A DNA stretch of 64,000 bases, taken from positions 1 through 64,000 of the forward strand of contig JAYMTL010000037.1 in assembly GCA_036897445.1 (NCBI GenBank), in the 5' to 3' direction. The notes below the pieces were generated by a model. It had not been told where the DNA came from. It searched no databases and saw nothing but the letters and a program-made list of their open reading frames with translations. The position numbers were made by a program, and so were the translations under genes. This stretch comes from Pelargonium tetragonum (Eukaryota > Streptophyta > Magnoliopsida > Geraniales > Geraniaceae). Positions 22,511 to 36,138 of the stretch are shown here, piece after piece; the stretch's first letter is position 1, and each line of letters starts with the position of its first letter.

Positions 22511-23611
22511 TGACCTAATTACCTCCCATTCCTTTAGTGTAAATGGAGCTAGAAAACCATGAAAGTAGAAGGGAAGGCCCTGGCTGGCACAAGTCTCTTA
22601 AACCCTTTGCGCAGGGTAAAACCAGCTAACTCAAAACTGATACAGGAGTCTCAAACATCATAAAGGTTTCTAATCCTATAACACTTCTTCTTATTGTTGA
22701 CTTTGAGCCCTGGCTTACTGACAAAAATGACTCAATATCCGAAACCAAGGGCTCTTTATATGCCCCCACCTAGCAAAACTTTATGATATAGCTTTTTCAG
22801 GAGTTCCCACTTCAATTTCCTACTTTGGTACGAGATTCCCTGTCCTAATCTTTCACTTTGGCTTGTTAAAATACGAATGAGTCGATGTTTAAAGCTTTTT
22901 TAATTCTTGCGCAGAATGCTAAACGCCTTAGTACTTTGTAAAAAGGTAAGGAAAAGGCATACCCGAGAAAAGTCTAGTAAATAGGTAATTTAGCTCAGTA
23001 ATTTCATAACGAAAGTGAATCTTTGTGATTCTTTATATTTTGCACCTTTGCAATAATTTGTCAGGACAAAGAAAAGGGAAAGCCTAAAAGAATTTCTGTT
23101 ATTTAACTCATTTACACCGTGTGATGCAAGACCAAAAAGATATATCTTTCTGATAAAAGATACCCAGTGCTCGAAATTAATCATAATAAGGAATTTTAGG
23201 TCCTTTTTGCTTATGTTTAGCAGAGCCTGTAAAAACAAAGTATAGACTTCCTAGTTTATTAAGATCTCTATAACCGCCAATTTCTTGATTCCTATAGTTA
23301 AGAAAAGCTTTTAGGCTTTCCCTAAGATCTTAATTTTTTTTATGTACATTTCCAAACCTATATATAATATAGGATGCCTAAATGTGCTTTGTCAAGCTCC
23401 TTTTACTGAAGCCCACCCCTTGTCTTTTTGATATGAAAGATTTTTTAATTGGGAATTCTTGGAAACTAAAAAGCAAACCTTTAAATAAAAAGAGGTAGGG
23501 TACTCTCGCTTCCACGAATTAGTATTTACTGCGCCAAAATCCTGTCTAAAATCCCCTGACTTTCTAGCTAAGCTCCTGTTCACTAAAAAAAGTAGACTCA
23601 GAGGGAATCCC
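22511..23611. other. Intergenic DNA without recognised features
   Basis: AT-rich. The minus-strand open frames at 22990-23238 and 23392-23613 have no recognisable similarity. Nothing else was seen. Confidence 0.5.
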
Positions 23612-24319
23612 ATGGACTCCTATCAAACTAAAAATGAGCGGGGACTTGACTTTAAGTTATATATAATAGCTAAGGTATACATAACTTACGAAAAGAAAGT
23701 GAAACTTAATATAACCCAGTATTTCGCAAGGTTTGAAACAAAGAGAATTGAAGCTAAAAATGGCTCGAATCCCCTGAGCCTTACATCTGTAATAGAAAGC
23801 TTTTACCTTATTCTCTGGGAGCCTTTTATGTATACCCCTCGACTAGCTACGTGTTATACTTTTACAAGGCCTTTGCGGAGCCCCGTGGCGTTTCACACGT
23901 ATATCTTATCTATAGAGTTTTCTTTGTTTTCTTTACTAAACCCTTGCGCGTTTCTTTTACTTATGTAATCTACGCCTCTCCTACTTCTACTGATTTTTGT
24001 TCAAAGAATCCTTACCTAAGGGACAGCTTATCCCTGAGTGCTTATACCAGAAAATGCTTACTTCCTTTCTAAATCTTACTTTTTTCTTATAACCTATACC
24101 TATATACCTATATTAGTCTTTAGAGCTAAACCAGGACTCTGCAGCTTCCTAAAAACCCCTAAAAATGTCTTTTTCAGGTTTACACTGACTCAAATCTGTA
24201 AGACTTTGAAACCCTTTTTTGGAACTAGAAAACCCCTCTTTAAGAATAGTAAGAAACTTGTTCCTAAAAAACTTAATAACATAGAGAAACTTCTCAAAAG
24301 ACACGAAGAAAGTAGCTAA
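23612..24319 (+). other. Cluster of three overlapping orphan reading frames
   Basis: Three frames overlap on the plus strand: 23612-23968 (118 codons, the longest outside the known genes), 23851-24072 (73) and 24038-24319 (93). The first begins MDSYQTKNERGLDFKL; the last ends in a lysine-rich stretch, NSKKLVPKKLNNIEKLLKRH. No domain or known mitochondrial protein was recognised. The low stop density over 700 bp on one strand could mean a decayed gene, but in 64 kb of AT-rich DNA a 118-codon frame is about what chance gives. No function is proposed. Confidence 0.15.
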
Positions 24320-24518
24320 CCTGGAAACTGAGTAAGACACTAATTGTAACTCCTTAACATTTTCTCGCTTTAAATGAAAACCTAATTTTTATCATTCTAG
24401 TTAAAATTCTTATTAGACACGAAGAAGAACTCCTTGCTTATTTAAATTAGATCCTATAGTATGTACTTACACCTGCTTTCCTAGATTAGGCTTTTATTAT
24501 TCCCAGAATGGGGAAAAC

Positions 24519-24541
24519 TGAGATCAAAGGTGCGAAGCCCT
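24519..24541 (+). repeat. Truncated dispersed repeat with GGTGCGAAGCCCT core, copy 3
   Basis: The core is at 24529-24541, preceded by GATCAAA, which resembles the GACCAAA before copy 2. The downstream part is not recognisable, so this is a fragment. Confidence 0.55.
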
Positions 24542-24927
24542 TGCCTCAAGAGCCCCTTTTCATTCAAATGAATATTTATTCCTAGTTTCTTTAGTCTTTT
24601 TGAACTTTCTTACTGAAATTGAATTTAAGCAGATAAGGAGTAAAGTAATCGAGTTTTTTACGGGTGTCCCAAGGGTATAACCTCTTAGATTAATAGAAAG
24701 CTTAGGGGTTTTTGCTTAAAAGAAACACCTTATTATTAGGAAGAGTTTCCTGTCAAAGACTTCTAAAAAGTAGTAAATAACAAGTTCAGCAGAAACTGTT
24801 AAGTCTCAGATAGCTCGAAAAGGGCAGTATATCCTTCCTTATAGCTTATAGAGAGTTCGAAACTGCAGACCCTCTCTTAAAGAAAAGCTTAGTAAATTAG
24901 TAAAGAAGACCTTTTAGAACAGAAAAT

Positions 24928-24967
24928 AAGGCTCTCTTTATATAAAAAAAATATAAAGAGAGGCCTT
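24928..24967. repeat. Inverted repeat, about 16-bp stem
   Basis: AAGGCTCTCTTTATAT at the left pairs with ATATAAAGAGAGGCCTT at the right, with one bulged base and a short A-rich loop. Such hairpins can mark plant mitochondrial transcript 3' ends, but no gene is near, so a terminator role is not claimed. Confidence 0.65.
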
Positions 24968-27900
24968 GAAATAGACTACCCCTTTCCCGGAATATCCAAA
25001 ATACCAATGCTTTTAAGCAACTTTTCTTAATAAATAGATAATGAAACATAGAGTTCCCAATAGGCTCCTATTTATACAAAGTAGTATCCACTTGAAAATA
25101 CGGAAACCCCTAAAAATCTCTCCGGATTTGAGTGCCGAGGAATAAAAAACAGAGGGCTAACAGTAGCCAACGCTTAACCCAAGACTCTAAGAAAATCCAA
25201 GTGTTGGTACGAACCCATTTCTTTCCAAGCGTAGCGCGTTATAACTAGATTTTCTCAATCTAATCGGGGCACTATATATAAAGATATAAAGGTTACTAAA
25301 ATCCTTCTATCTAATTGCTAGGACATACATAATCAGCAAGGTAATGCAATTAATTAAGCAAGAGGCACAGCAAAAAGGGGTTTTCAATTCTAAAGTTCTC
25401 TTAAAAAGCGGGGCGCCTTATACTTTGTTAGCTCTTAAAGAATCCAGGCTGTAACCTGCTTCCTAACACACGTATCATTTGGAAAATCATCCTTTTTTTA
25501 TCAAGTTTCGCTCATAACACATAATGTATACTTTAACAAGAGCAATAAGAATGAAAGCTAGCACTGTTATTATATTATCTCCAGTTTTAACATGACATGA
25601 ATAGTCCGAAATACTCTAGGGTAGATAGAAGTACAACTAATGCAGAGGCTCCTTTTTCGAGAAAAACCATAGGAGAGTATACGAATTTGCTTTTTTAACA
25701 CTTTCAGTTACACAAAAGGCAGAGACTCTATATCAAATTTTACCAGTATCTCTTTTATTAACTATACTAGAAGACTCCTATGAATATGTAAGTATAATAG
25801 CTACAAAGAGTGCATTAACTAATCTCTATCTTCTGTTGTACTGTAGCTGGCATTTTGAAAGACCTATCTTTTGGCACCTCTCTTTCTTTAGGAGCTAGAA
25901 CTTCTAAACTCCAGTTTAGGAAGAATAGAAAACTAAAACAAGTCAATCCGAACAAGTCTTAGTAAAAATCAAACTATAGGTATAGGTAATGTAATTAACA
26001 AGCGGCTGCCTTTCCCTAGTCTGTAAAGTCTTAAGATGGAGTGTTTTCCCATGCATGATATTCTACTTGCTTTTTTGTTCCTTGATCCAAGTTAGAATCG
26101 TAAGTTACTTAGTCTAACCCCCCAAAAAGGAGTTTTTCAGTATCGAGGAATTTCTTATGTTTTGGTTCATTTTGAGATGGGAGGAAAAACTTCCATTTGC
26201 ACCGCTTTCTGAACGGTGAGGGGGATCCTAACAAGATTCTGACTTTTAGCATTTTTCTGGGTCTCTCATCGGTACACAAAGTTCCACTCCTATTAGATTA
26301 GACTCCGAAAAGTTTAGTTTGAGAGGCTCTTTTTAGGAAGTTCTAGAGGAAGATTACTTTCTATTTATAATATATAATAGATTCCGTTTAAAGCGCTATT
26401 GACAGCACAAAAAGAGATTTTATCCTTAAAATTTTTAATATATGGGAGATTCCCTAAGAGTTATTCAACAAAACCCCTTTTAGACTAAGTCCGAAACAAA
26501 GAATGAAATAAACCAAGTGTTTTATTCAGAAAAGAATATCTCCTTATAACTCTTTAAGGGGCTACTACTTTAGAAAGAGCATAAGAGTTCCCCTATAAGC
26601 CAAAATGTTAATACTGGAATAAATCTAGCGGAAGTCTGCAAAAAGGGATTCCTAGAAACCCGTCTTTTGTTAAACCAAACTACCACTTTAACTTTTTGGA
26701 AAGCGCAAATTTACGAGGTCCTTAGTTTCTCAATTCAATTATCCAAGAGATCTTATTCACAAAAAACTTTAAAACTTGTATAAAATAGCTACGAAACCCT
26801 AATAAATTGAAAGAAAAAGTCTGGAAAGACCATTACATTATTAGAAATCCGGTTTCTTTTTTATCCCATACTTTTTTTGTACTCTATACCCAAGTCTTAC
26901 TTCAAGTAAAATTTTGAAAGCTTCGTATAAGAGGGTTATAAACCAAAGCATAAAACCTTAGGCATATACTAACCTAACCGAGGTTCCTCCTAGGAGCCCT
27001 TGTAGCTCTAGGATAACTTTAAATAACTACTTTCTTGCTTTATAAAAAAGTACTGGAATTTTTTTTTGACGGGCTACAACCTAAAAAGGAAAATTCCTGA
27101 GATAAGATAGCATACTGATGTATAAGGTCTATTCTTTTCTTTGTTTCCTAGTTTTTATAAGCCTTTTTGACTTTAAGGGAGAGTTACAATAAAAGGCAGT
27201 CGCCCTAGATTTAAGTTAATTCGTACTTTATTCAGGATTTTCCAATAAAGCAACTGAAACAGAAGACTAGGGTTGTAGAAATTAGACTCCTGGTACTAAG
27301 TCAACTTGTTCTATTACAAAGGTCCCTAAGTAGATCCGAATACTCAATAAATTTTGACCTTCACCTTTTTTTAATCATGAAGTCCTACTTAGCGCAGAAA
27401 GAAAGATTTTTCAGTGAAACCCATAAGAATTGAGTTTTAAGAAGCAAGGAATTAACAAGAATTCTGAGTATGAACGAAATGATTTGAATAAAAACAAAGT
27501 GTAAATAGGAAGACACAAAATCTCCAAAACTCAACAATAGAAACTCTATTCCTATAGCTACTGCTCTATCTAAGCCATATTTAACCTTCCCAGGAAACAC
27601 GGAGAAAAGTGCGTAGTGTAAGCCTATACCCCTAGGTTTGAAAACTCTCTAGAAAATGGAATCTGAATTTATAACAAAAACTTATAGGAATAACGAGGAC
27701 CTCAGGATCGAAAGGAGAGCCCCCTAGGGTGTATTAGTGTAACGAAATTCATCTTTATCGTGGTATAAGAAAGGAGACTCCAGTTTAGGGGGATAAATGC
27801 TAAGAAGTTACCTATAAAAGAAAAATGAGAAACTTTTAGTATGATATAGAATAGAGAAAGATTTCCTTATACACTGAGGGACTTATGTCAAGAAACCTTT

Positions 27901-30900
27901 CAAAATTTTGGTCGTTTTTTTTAGAAATTTTTTAATATTCACTTAGTAATTACACTCTTTTTTCGTTTTTCACATCATACTTTCTTTAGGCTAGCAAGCA
28001 AATAAGTAAATGTAGTTCATATATATATATTAGCTTTTGCTTTTTGATACCCTTTATATCCGTTTTAAATCGACTGCACCGGAATTCTGGGAGAGGCCCG
28101 TGTCCTGTGTAAAACTCCACTTTCACTGTAAAGGTTTTTCTTATTTAGTATTGATAGATACTTCAAATTTGCTTAGTATTTAACAAGGAGCCCTTTTAGC
28201 GTATAAGTTTAGGGAAGTTTGATAACACGTATCAGGTACATAAATTGAACTCTGTATAAAGATTCAGTCCCAATTTGCAGAGATAATCCCTTCTTTTGAT
28301 ATTTATCTTTTTATAATGCGTTCTGCAACTAAGCTATACACTACCGAGAAGACCTAAAAGGGAGGTTACTTTATATCAAGAATGCTAAAATCTCCGCGCA
28401 TTTATAGCACTTGATTCACAAACAAGGGCCCTGTAGACCAAATTCTTACCATACGAATAGCTTCCTCGGTACTTTTATTAGAAGTCTTAGATTTACTTAA
28501 AGTGGAAAAGTTACAGGATTGATATGCAACCTAGGTGTATCGGTCATAAAAAGAAGCCCTTGTTCAAACAAGTACGGTTAGGTTTTTTATAGGGATGCGT
28601 TCTAAAATGTTTATGTATTTTAAGCCGGTTAGAACCCGTATTCTTCGTCTTAAAAAAGTTCAAAAGTGCAAGCTCTACTACAAAACTTGTTAATATTTTT
28701 TTTATTACTCTCCGAAATGCAATTCTAGTACCTTTTTCTTTATAAAAGCGCCCCAACTGTAGGTATGATAGTTTGTATTAAATATTCCTAGCAAAATAAA
28801 AACTAACAAATTCTTTATATCTCAAAAGCGCAGAGTAAAGCCTTTACCTTATAGTGCAGAATCCTGGTTTATCTAAATCGAGGGATCCACAATTCCTCTA
28901 AAACGGGCTTCCCTCTTCCCTACTTGAGACTGAGAGGTGTTTCTATTTATTCGGTTTTCCTTTTCTAAGTGATTCTAAAAAAGATGTTTAGTGACTACTG
29001 TTAATATTAGTAATATTAGCTCTCTTTTACACTCTTTTTCTATAGTGATTACTACTCCCTTACTTATGTTCTGAGTGCCCTTACATAAGATACCTTTTAC
29101 TTCATTTCCTTAAAAAAAGCTACTACTTTTACTTCTTTTCTTTAAAAAAATCCGTGTCTATATATAGGAGCTATTAGACTCTCTATCATACCTATCTTAG
29201 TCCTCATAGCTGTGGATCCCCTTGGTAGCAGCTAGAATAACTGTCCTATGGGGTCTTTGTCTTGTTACATTACAAGCGGGTACCCTTTTCCCCCACATTA
29301 GTTGAAACTTTACTTCACTTTTATCTTTCCTTGCTAATTCTACTCTTAGTCTTGGGAAAACGACCCAAGACAATGACTTTAAACTAGCAAAAAGGCCTCC
29401 CTTTGCGTACTTGCTACCAATTGACTTAACCGGCTGGCTTTACTTCTTTAGTCTTTACCGGTAACAAATTTTATCTTAATCCAGAATAGAAAACATAATA
29501 AAGAGCCTCTTTTTTTAGAGTTAGAAAATTAGGGGGCACTGCCCAAGTTATAAAAAGAATGACTAATCCTGAAAAGATCTTTCTTTAGTAGCTGGCACAA
29601 GTAAAGGTATAGTAAGACTCCTAGTTTTCATAAAAAACTTGAGCCTTTAGAACTCTTATTAAACTAACAGAAGCTGGTCTTTCTTAGATTGATAGGGAAA
29701 CCTCCTGCCATACTCCTTGGACATATAAACCGGGCCTGGGTTGGACTCCTTATCTAAAAACAAAGAAACAGAAGTCTCTAGATCCGAATAAGGAAATTTT
29801 TTACAATGTTGTGGCACTAAAAGTTTTTATACTTAGAAGGGCTTTTGTCAAGCTGCCCCTTATAGTAAGAATGTAGTATAAAAAGCATCTCACGTGTTCA
29901 ATCTTCTCCGGACTTCTATCTAATATAAAGAATACCTCGAGTTTTAACAGGGGTACCGATTTTAGGAAAGGGAATAAAAACTCAATTCGATATTGGTATA
30001 TATAAGCGTTTTTACCACTTAGGTTTAATATTTTATGAAAGACTCTTGCGTGATTGAACAAGAGTTTGCATTATCTTTACATTTTTTATAGAGCAAAAGA
30101 GAACACTTCCGGGCCTCTTTTACCTACTTTTATACATACTAAGCGAACCCTAGCAGACTGTCTCCGGAGTAGAATTTACCTTAGAATAGAGAGGAGTTGT
30201 TCTTCTTCTTTTTGCTTTTCTTAGCGGGTCTATCTAACTGAAATTCTTTGGTAATAATATAAAAGAATTAAGAAATTCCAGTTTTTATAGAGTAAACTTT
30301 TGTACCCGCTGAGGAAAACTACATTTCAGCTCTATCTATACTGAGGACAAGATTATCATCAACTATTCCAGTATTTTTTCAATAAGGACTTCGCCCAAAA
30401 AAATTTTTTTCTCTTCAAAGAATTTTTTAGAAAGCTGAACTAACCATCACCGTGCCTTTATTAGGCAGATTAAAGGGGTCCGGGTCATAGACAAAAGTTT
30501 TCTATTCTTAAAAATCCGGGACGGAAGTCTAATCCACAAGGGTCCGTTTGCTTTTTCTTTTCTAGTTTCTAATAAAGAATTGTAACAAAAAGAGATGCAC
30601 AAAGGTCCCTAAATACGAATGAGTGTCTCCTTCCCTTAGGTGAAGATGCTACAAATTAAAATGAATTCAGCCAATATAAAAACCTCTCGATATTAGGCAT
30701 TTCTGTTTGACTCTTTAGCTCTCTTTTTGAGTCCCGGCTTTCTTCATTCGTGAAACTATCTACCGCAAAGTCTATGGGTTTTAGTTTCTTATAACTTTAT
30801 TAACCACACGTAGGAGTTGCTAGTAAAAATGAAGTGAAGTTTTGACTTTCTTTTGATTGACTTATAAACAGGACTTCTATCCACATGAAGAAGCTTGCTT

Positions 30901-33900
30901 TGTTTCTTTTAGAATTCCTTATAGTTTTGGTAACGTAAGTAAGAGAGGTTAAGTAAACTCTGTATTTTTACAATAGGACGCCTTTTAATAAGGATTAAAG
31001 TCAGTAGCGTCAACCCTTTTTTATAGAGTATAATGCTAAAGATATCAAGGCAGAGCAATCTGTAAATTTCCTTTTTGCGGGTTCTGGAAGAGCAGCATGC
31101 TAAACATAACACTAAAAACTCACAGTCTGAACTATACAAATTCTTCTTGCTTATACGGTACTTTGAAAAGCAAATCGGATACTCCTAAATTCCCATAAAG
31201 GCGCTATAAACGCGGACCCCTGTACAAGAGATTTGTTTCCCAGTAAAACTTGAATCCTGTATTAAAAAGGAAGTTTTTAAGTAGAAGTTACCACCTGTTA
31301 GAGACTTTGCGGGCTGCTTTTCTTTTCTAAGGTTTATATTAATAAAGTAAGTTTTTAGTTTTAATGAGTTCTTCTACCCTATTATTATATTAAAATAAAG
31401 ATTTTTGAAGGGCTTGTTTTATAATATAATAAGACTTTTTTTCTATGAAGGCAAAGGGACTAGAATAACAACCCTAAAGTTCTAGGTAAAGCATAAGCGC
31501 TTCGTATAGGATACCCAAATAAAATCGGCTTTTCAGTAGAATGAATATAGAGGAATAGACTTCGAGTTCGATAAGATAGGAAATTTGTGAGTCTCGGATA
31601 CTAGTAAAAAATCTTAATGACCTGAATTGTCAGATTCAAGGGGTTTATCGTTCCTGGAACCTATTTTAGACTCCTTTGACGATTTTGATTGCCCCACTAC
31701 ACTAAACTACGTATCAAGGATTTGCTGTTCTACTGAGTTTACTTACCAGTGGATAGCGCATGGGTTAGAAGTTATAGGAAATTAGTCTAGGCCCAGTATA
31801 TTTTTCTTACTTGTTATCGCAATCGAGACTGGGGAATACAGGCTGAAAAGTTTTACACAATTATAGTAGACCCTTGGTACGTAGTCTTCCTTTTTTTGTG
31901 ATTTTTGCAGGAAACTTGAAAGCTGGGTCTGTGGGTGGTATGTTAAATCAAAGTTTGAATTTCTTTCATTTAATAGGGAAGTCCCTACTTTGCTAAATAA
32001 TATAACAAGATAAACTATATCCATTTTGTTTCAATACGATAAAGTAAGGTAAACCGGAAGCAAAAAAGGATAAGACACCCCGTCCGTGCCGAGGCCGGGC
32101 TTCCATTTCTATTTATAGATCAGATTAGGATTTCCTAAAGTAGGTAAAACCCTTTCAAATAAGAATAAGAACTATATACCCTACTTAACTTACTGAAGCT
32201 AGAAAATAACAAATACGAGAAGCGTGCTAGGACCTTAAGGTTTAGTGATAAAAAAGACTTGATAATTCTTAAGTTCCAGTTAACGTAAATGAAGTCGTTT
32301 GCTCGAACCAAGTTAAGAGAGATAGGTGGGTTATCCGAGCCCCTTTCTTTTAAGAATTCATATCTGTATGCTGGATTAAGAGTTTTTAATCAGAGTAGCA
32401 TCCTTTTTTAGTTTTTGTATCAGTAAGTTTTAGCTTGAGTTGACTGGGTCAGCAATGAGCAATTCTTGATGCGCCTATGCTGAACTTATCCTTTAAGTTT
32501 GGTATAAAATATTATAATAGATCAAGATCTAATTCTAGGAGTGAGTTCTTCGGTTACAGGGGTTCCTTTGGTTTTGGTAGAACTCAGGCTTTTCTTGTTT
32601 ATAGGGCTACTCTAATTAGACAGTTGGTTACTAAATCCCGGTACAAAAAATAGAGCTTTCTTGACTTACTTTTCATGAATGAGCTCTCCAAAAAAAGAGA
32701 TTTTGTGCGTAGTTATTTAACTAAAACAAAAAAGAGTTCTAAATTAGCATACAAAGCTGAGTCAGAAAGGTCCAGCCAAGGTTAATTAAGGAATCAAGCC
32801 CTTAATTGCATTTTCTATTATAGTTATAGCTTAACTTAGAACGATAATTCGATAAATGAGTAACTCTTTATAGTATACTGTCCTATTATAGATAGCGCGA
32901 ACCCGGGTGGGTCTACACCTTTAGATAAGTCAGGGTTTTTTTAATTTAGAGCCTTCCGTAAATAAATAGCGCCAAGCTAGTCAATATTCAAGGCATTTTT
33001 TTAAACCTAAAAAAGGGGATAACAAAACAAAGTTCCTTATACAAATACAAAGATTTGTGCATAGCTTAAGTTCAAATTAATAAATGGATGCATAGTAACT
33101 CTTCATTTATATGATTTATATGTTGCACCTTACTAGCTCCGACTAAGTAAACTTACAACAACTCAAATTGCCCCTTCGTAGCTAGGTATCAGGGTCCCCT
33201 AGTAAATCTTACCTTATTCATTACCCTATAAAAAACCTTTCATTTCTTAAATTCTTTTTCCAGAGGCACCTTTATGCAAATGAAAGGTTTGTCAAAGCTC
33301 CAATAGATAAGCAAGTTTCTCTCTTCTTTCACGAAAAAATAGGTTTTTCAAAATCCATAACACGATAAGTTATCGCACAGCACAAAATGACAAGTCCTTC
33401 TTAGGCCTACTCCCTAACTTCTAACTAAGGTTTTCCTATTCTTTCAAAAACCCTTAACTAAAACAGGGTTTGCGAATTGCTCGAATGGGGGACTCTAGGT
33501 CCACCAAGAGGAAAGACTGAATCTATAGGAGCGTTCTTTTAAAATTCATTATCCTAAAAGATTGAAAAGCTCAAGATTCACTACTTGCCTAGACATAGCA
33601 AAAGAGCCTAACTTTGATACTCGAGAACATCCGGGATTTCCTTAGAATTAGAAAAGAAACAAAGATAAAAAGGATTGCCTAATCTTTCTTCACACGGTCA
33701 ATTGACACATCCACTTTGAAATACTAATCAATGTGGGGATAGAAGTGAGTTAGCCTTATATATCCTTTTTAAGCCAATTTACATTAGTCCATTCGGTTTT
33801 ATTAAAAAGGGTCTCCTCCCCCGCCGTGGTTCTAGTAGTTCGTGCAGCTTAAGAATAACAATAAAGACTTAGAGAAGTACCATAATATAGAAGACTCTAT

Positions 33901-36106
33901 GAACATATATTTGTTATAATTATTGAAAACCAGAAGTATAACAAGACTTTGACGCATTCTATTATCTTACTCTTTCTAGCATAAAGACTTGCAAAACTTA
34001 AAAATGAGTTTGTACTGGCCCTAATTTACTATAAAACCTAAGAAAAACCCTTTGCTCCTGGGGCCAGCTATAAAGAAATGAGTCCAAACCAGGAATTCCT
34101 TTTCCGGGACCCCTTAAGCAATTGCCCGTTATTAATGTAAGTGTCGAAACTTCCCAATCCTAGAGTGAAGTGACAAGAAAGAAGCCAGTAAGTAAGAATA
34201 ATATGCATAAGTCCCGAGGGAGTAAGATGTCGTTACGTACAATTTAACATAAGTTAAGTGCAAAAAATGGATTTGCTTTTTCTTAGGAATTAGAACAGTA
34301 CCCCAAGTAAAACCTCTGACTTAACATTCAGACTTTTCTTTCATTCTTAACTAAGATTTTCATTTCCATCTTATAGACTTATAGCGAGTAGACCCACTTA
34401 CTGATATTTTAGAAATCCCCTTTCTCGTTTAGGCTAATGCTAACCTCTAAGATAATAAAGAAAAAGTACCCGAGGAACAAGATTATCTTCCTGTCAAAGC
34501 AAAAACTTTCACTTTAACCGGTTTCATATTCCTAACCGCAGAAAAATTTGGCTAGACTCCTCCTCCCTTTATCCTATGGAACCTATCTAACTTCATTCTC
34601 ATATTTAGTATATACAACATAGATTACTTAAAAGTGGTCAAAAATCTAGTTACTAGCACTGGTTTTATCAAATTCTATTTTTTGTAATTCGATAAAAGAG
34701 CTCTTGAGGTCTCCTTGACTGGGCAATTTCCTCGTTCCCCTTATTGGCAATCTCTCAAATCAAATAGAGCCATCTGACTTCCAAAACAGCTCTACTTATG
34801 AATCTAAAAAACGCTTCAAAATTCTCACCCTATTTCTTTCATTAGTAACTGCATAAGTTTATTTCAACTACAAAGTGTATTTTTGTTCAAAATCTTTACT
34901 CCAAATTTCTTGGATTTTCTACAAAAACAAAAAGGTTCTTATTGATCTTTTTTCTGGCTACAAAAGCCCTGGTTGGACTCTTTTCTCTTTTATCTAACAC
35001 TAGACAGAACCTTTTTTAATGAGGTTCCGAGGAGCCTCGTTTATCTACATATCTTGATTTCCGGGTTCCCCTTCAACTCCTCTTAGAATTGAATGCCCTT
35101 AATCTTGTCATATACAGTTTTGATATTTACGTAAGAAGATTTTTCTTATTGTATATGGAGTCCCCTTTGTATAAGAAATAGGACTTACCCGGGGTTTTTT
35201 AAGAAACTCTAAAATCATGGGTGCCAGTCGAGCCCCTTCAACTATGGTATATAAGGAAACCCCTTCTTTACCCCTTTTATATCTATTTCTAAGTGCTCAG
35301 ATCCGGGCGACTTTCTATCGGGCAAGCCCTATTAGTTCAAATTCTTTCAGAAGTTAGTGCCTTTTCCTTAGTTCACGTCACGCTTTGGTAATCTGGTTGG
35401 GTTTTTTATTATACTTCTTTTCTCGGGGTCTAAGAAATCCAGAAAAACTCAGGAACTCGGAAATACGGCCTTAGTTTCACTCTAACTAAATAGGGATGAG
35501 ACTTCTTAATAGAAAGAGCAGGGCTTTAAAGGGGTTTCTGCGAGCCCCATCTTAAATCCAAATTTTTTGAAAAATCTTACTTGAAATATTATAACTAACA
35601 AGATTTATAAAAGGAAAAAGAAAAAATTGTTGGGTACTCTAAATTTGTAATTTGATACTATAAGCCCGAAGGGACTCCTCTAAGGGTCCCTCTAAAATAT
35701 ATCCTATTTTAATTTAACAAAACTAAACAAGTTTCTTACGCCAACCCAATAGAGGGGCTTTCCCTTTATTAACGTGGGATTTGACACTCGTGACATTGCT
35801 ATGCCTATTTGTAGGAGAATCTACAAACTGGAAGTTCCCCTTTACCTTAAGAAACTGAAATAAGAGTAAACTTTTGTTTTAAGCTATTCTAGAGAAGCAT
35901 TTTTAACCCTTTAATATTTAAGATGGATTTTTTTATTTCTCAGCCTAAAATTTTTAAGGAGCTTCATTTTAGTTTTAGTTAGATAATTAAGGAATAAGGG
36001 ACATCCACCCATCAGGAGCAGCTGCGAAGCTTAGGAAAACAAAACGGCTAAGTAACAGTAAATATATCTAAGGAAAGTCTCCTATTTATTATCAATTTTC
36101 AGATTA
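24968..36106. other. Long gene-free AT-rich intergenic DNA
   Basis: Over 11 kb without a recognised gene. Open frames reach at most about 86 codons (for example 29801-30061, minus) and none resembles a known protein. The minus strand near 25200-25270 has a weak tRNA-like T arm (GGGTTCGTACC). Near 28018 is a short AT dinucleotide run. A fragment of a family that recurs after nad5 lies at 26193-26232. Confidence 0.55.
26193..26232 (+). repeat. Distant copy of the GTGAGGGGG repeat family
   Basis: CCATTT, CGCTTTCTGAACG and GTGAGGGGGATCCTAAC appear in the same order as CCCATTTC, CGCTTTCTCAACG and GTGAGGGGGCATCTAAC at 45914-45960. This links this otherwise bare region to the nad5 3' flank. Confidence 0.55.
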
Positions 36107-36138
36107 GAAATGATGGCTTATAAATAAGCCATCATTTC
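36107..36138. repeat. Perfect 15-bp inverted repeat with 2-base loop
   Basis: GAAATGATGGCTTAT is followed by two bases and then its exact reverse complement. A 15-bp uninterrupted stem with almost no spacer is very unlikely by chance. It could form a cruciform in DNA or a stable RNA hairpin. No gene lies within several kb, so its role is unknown. Confidence 0.85.
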
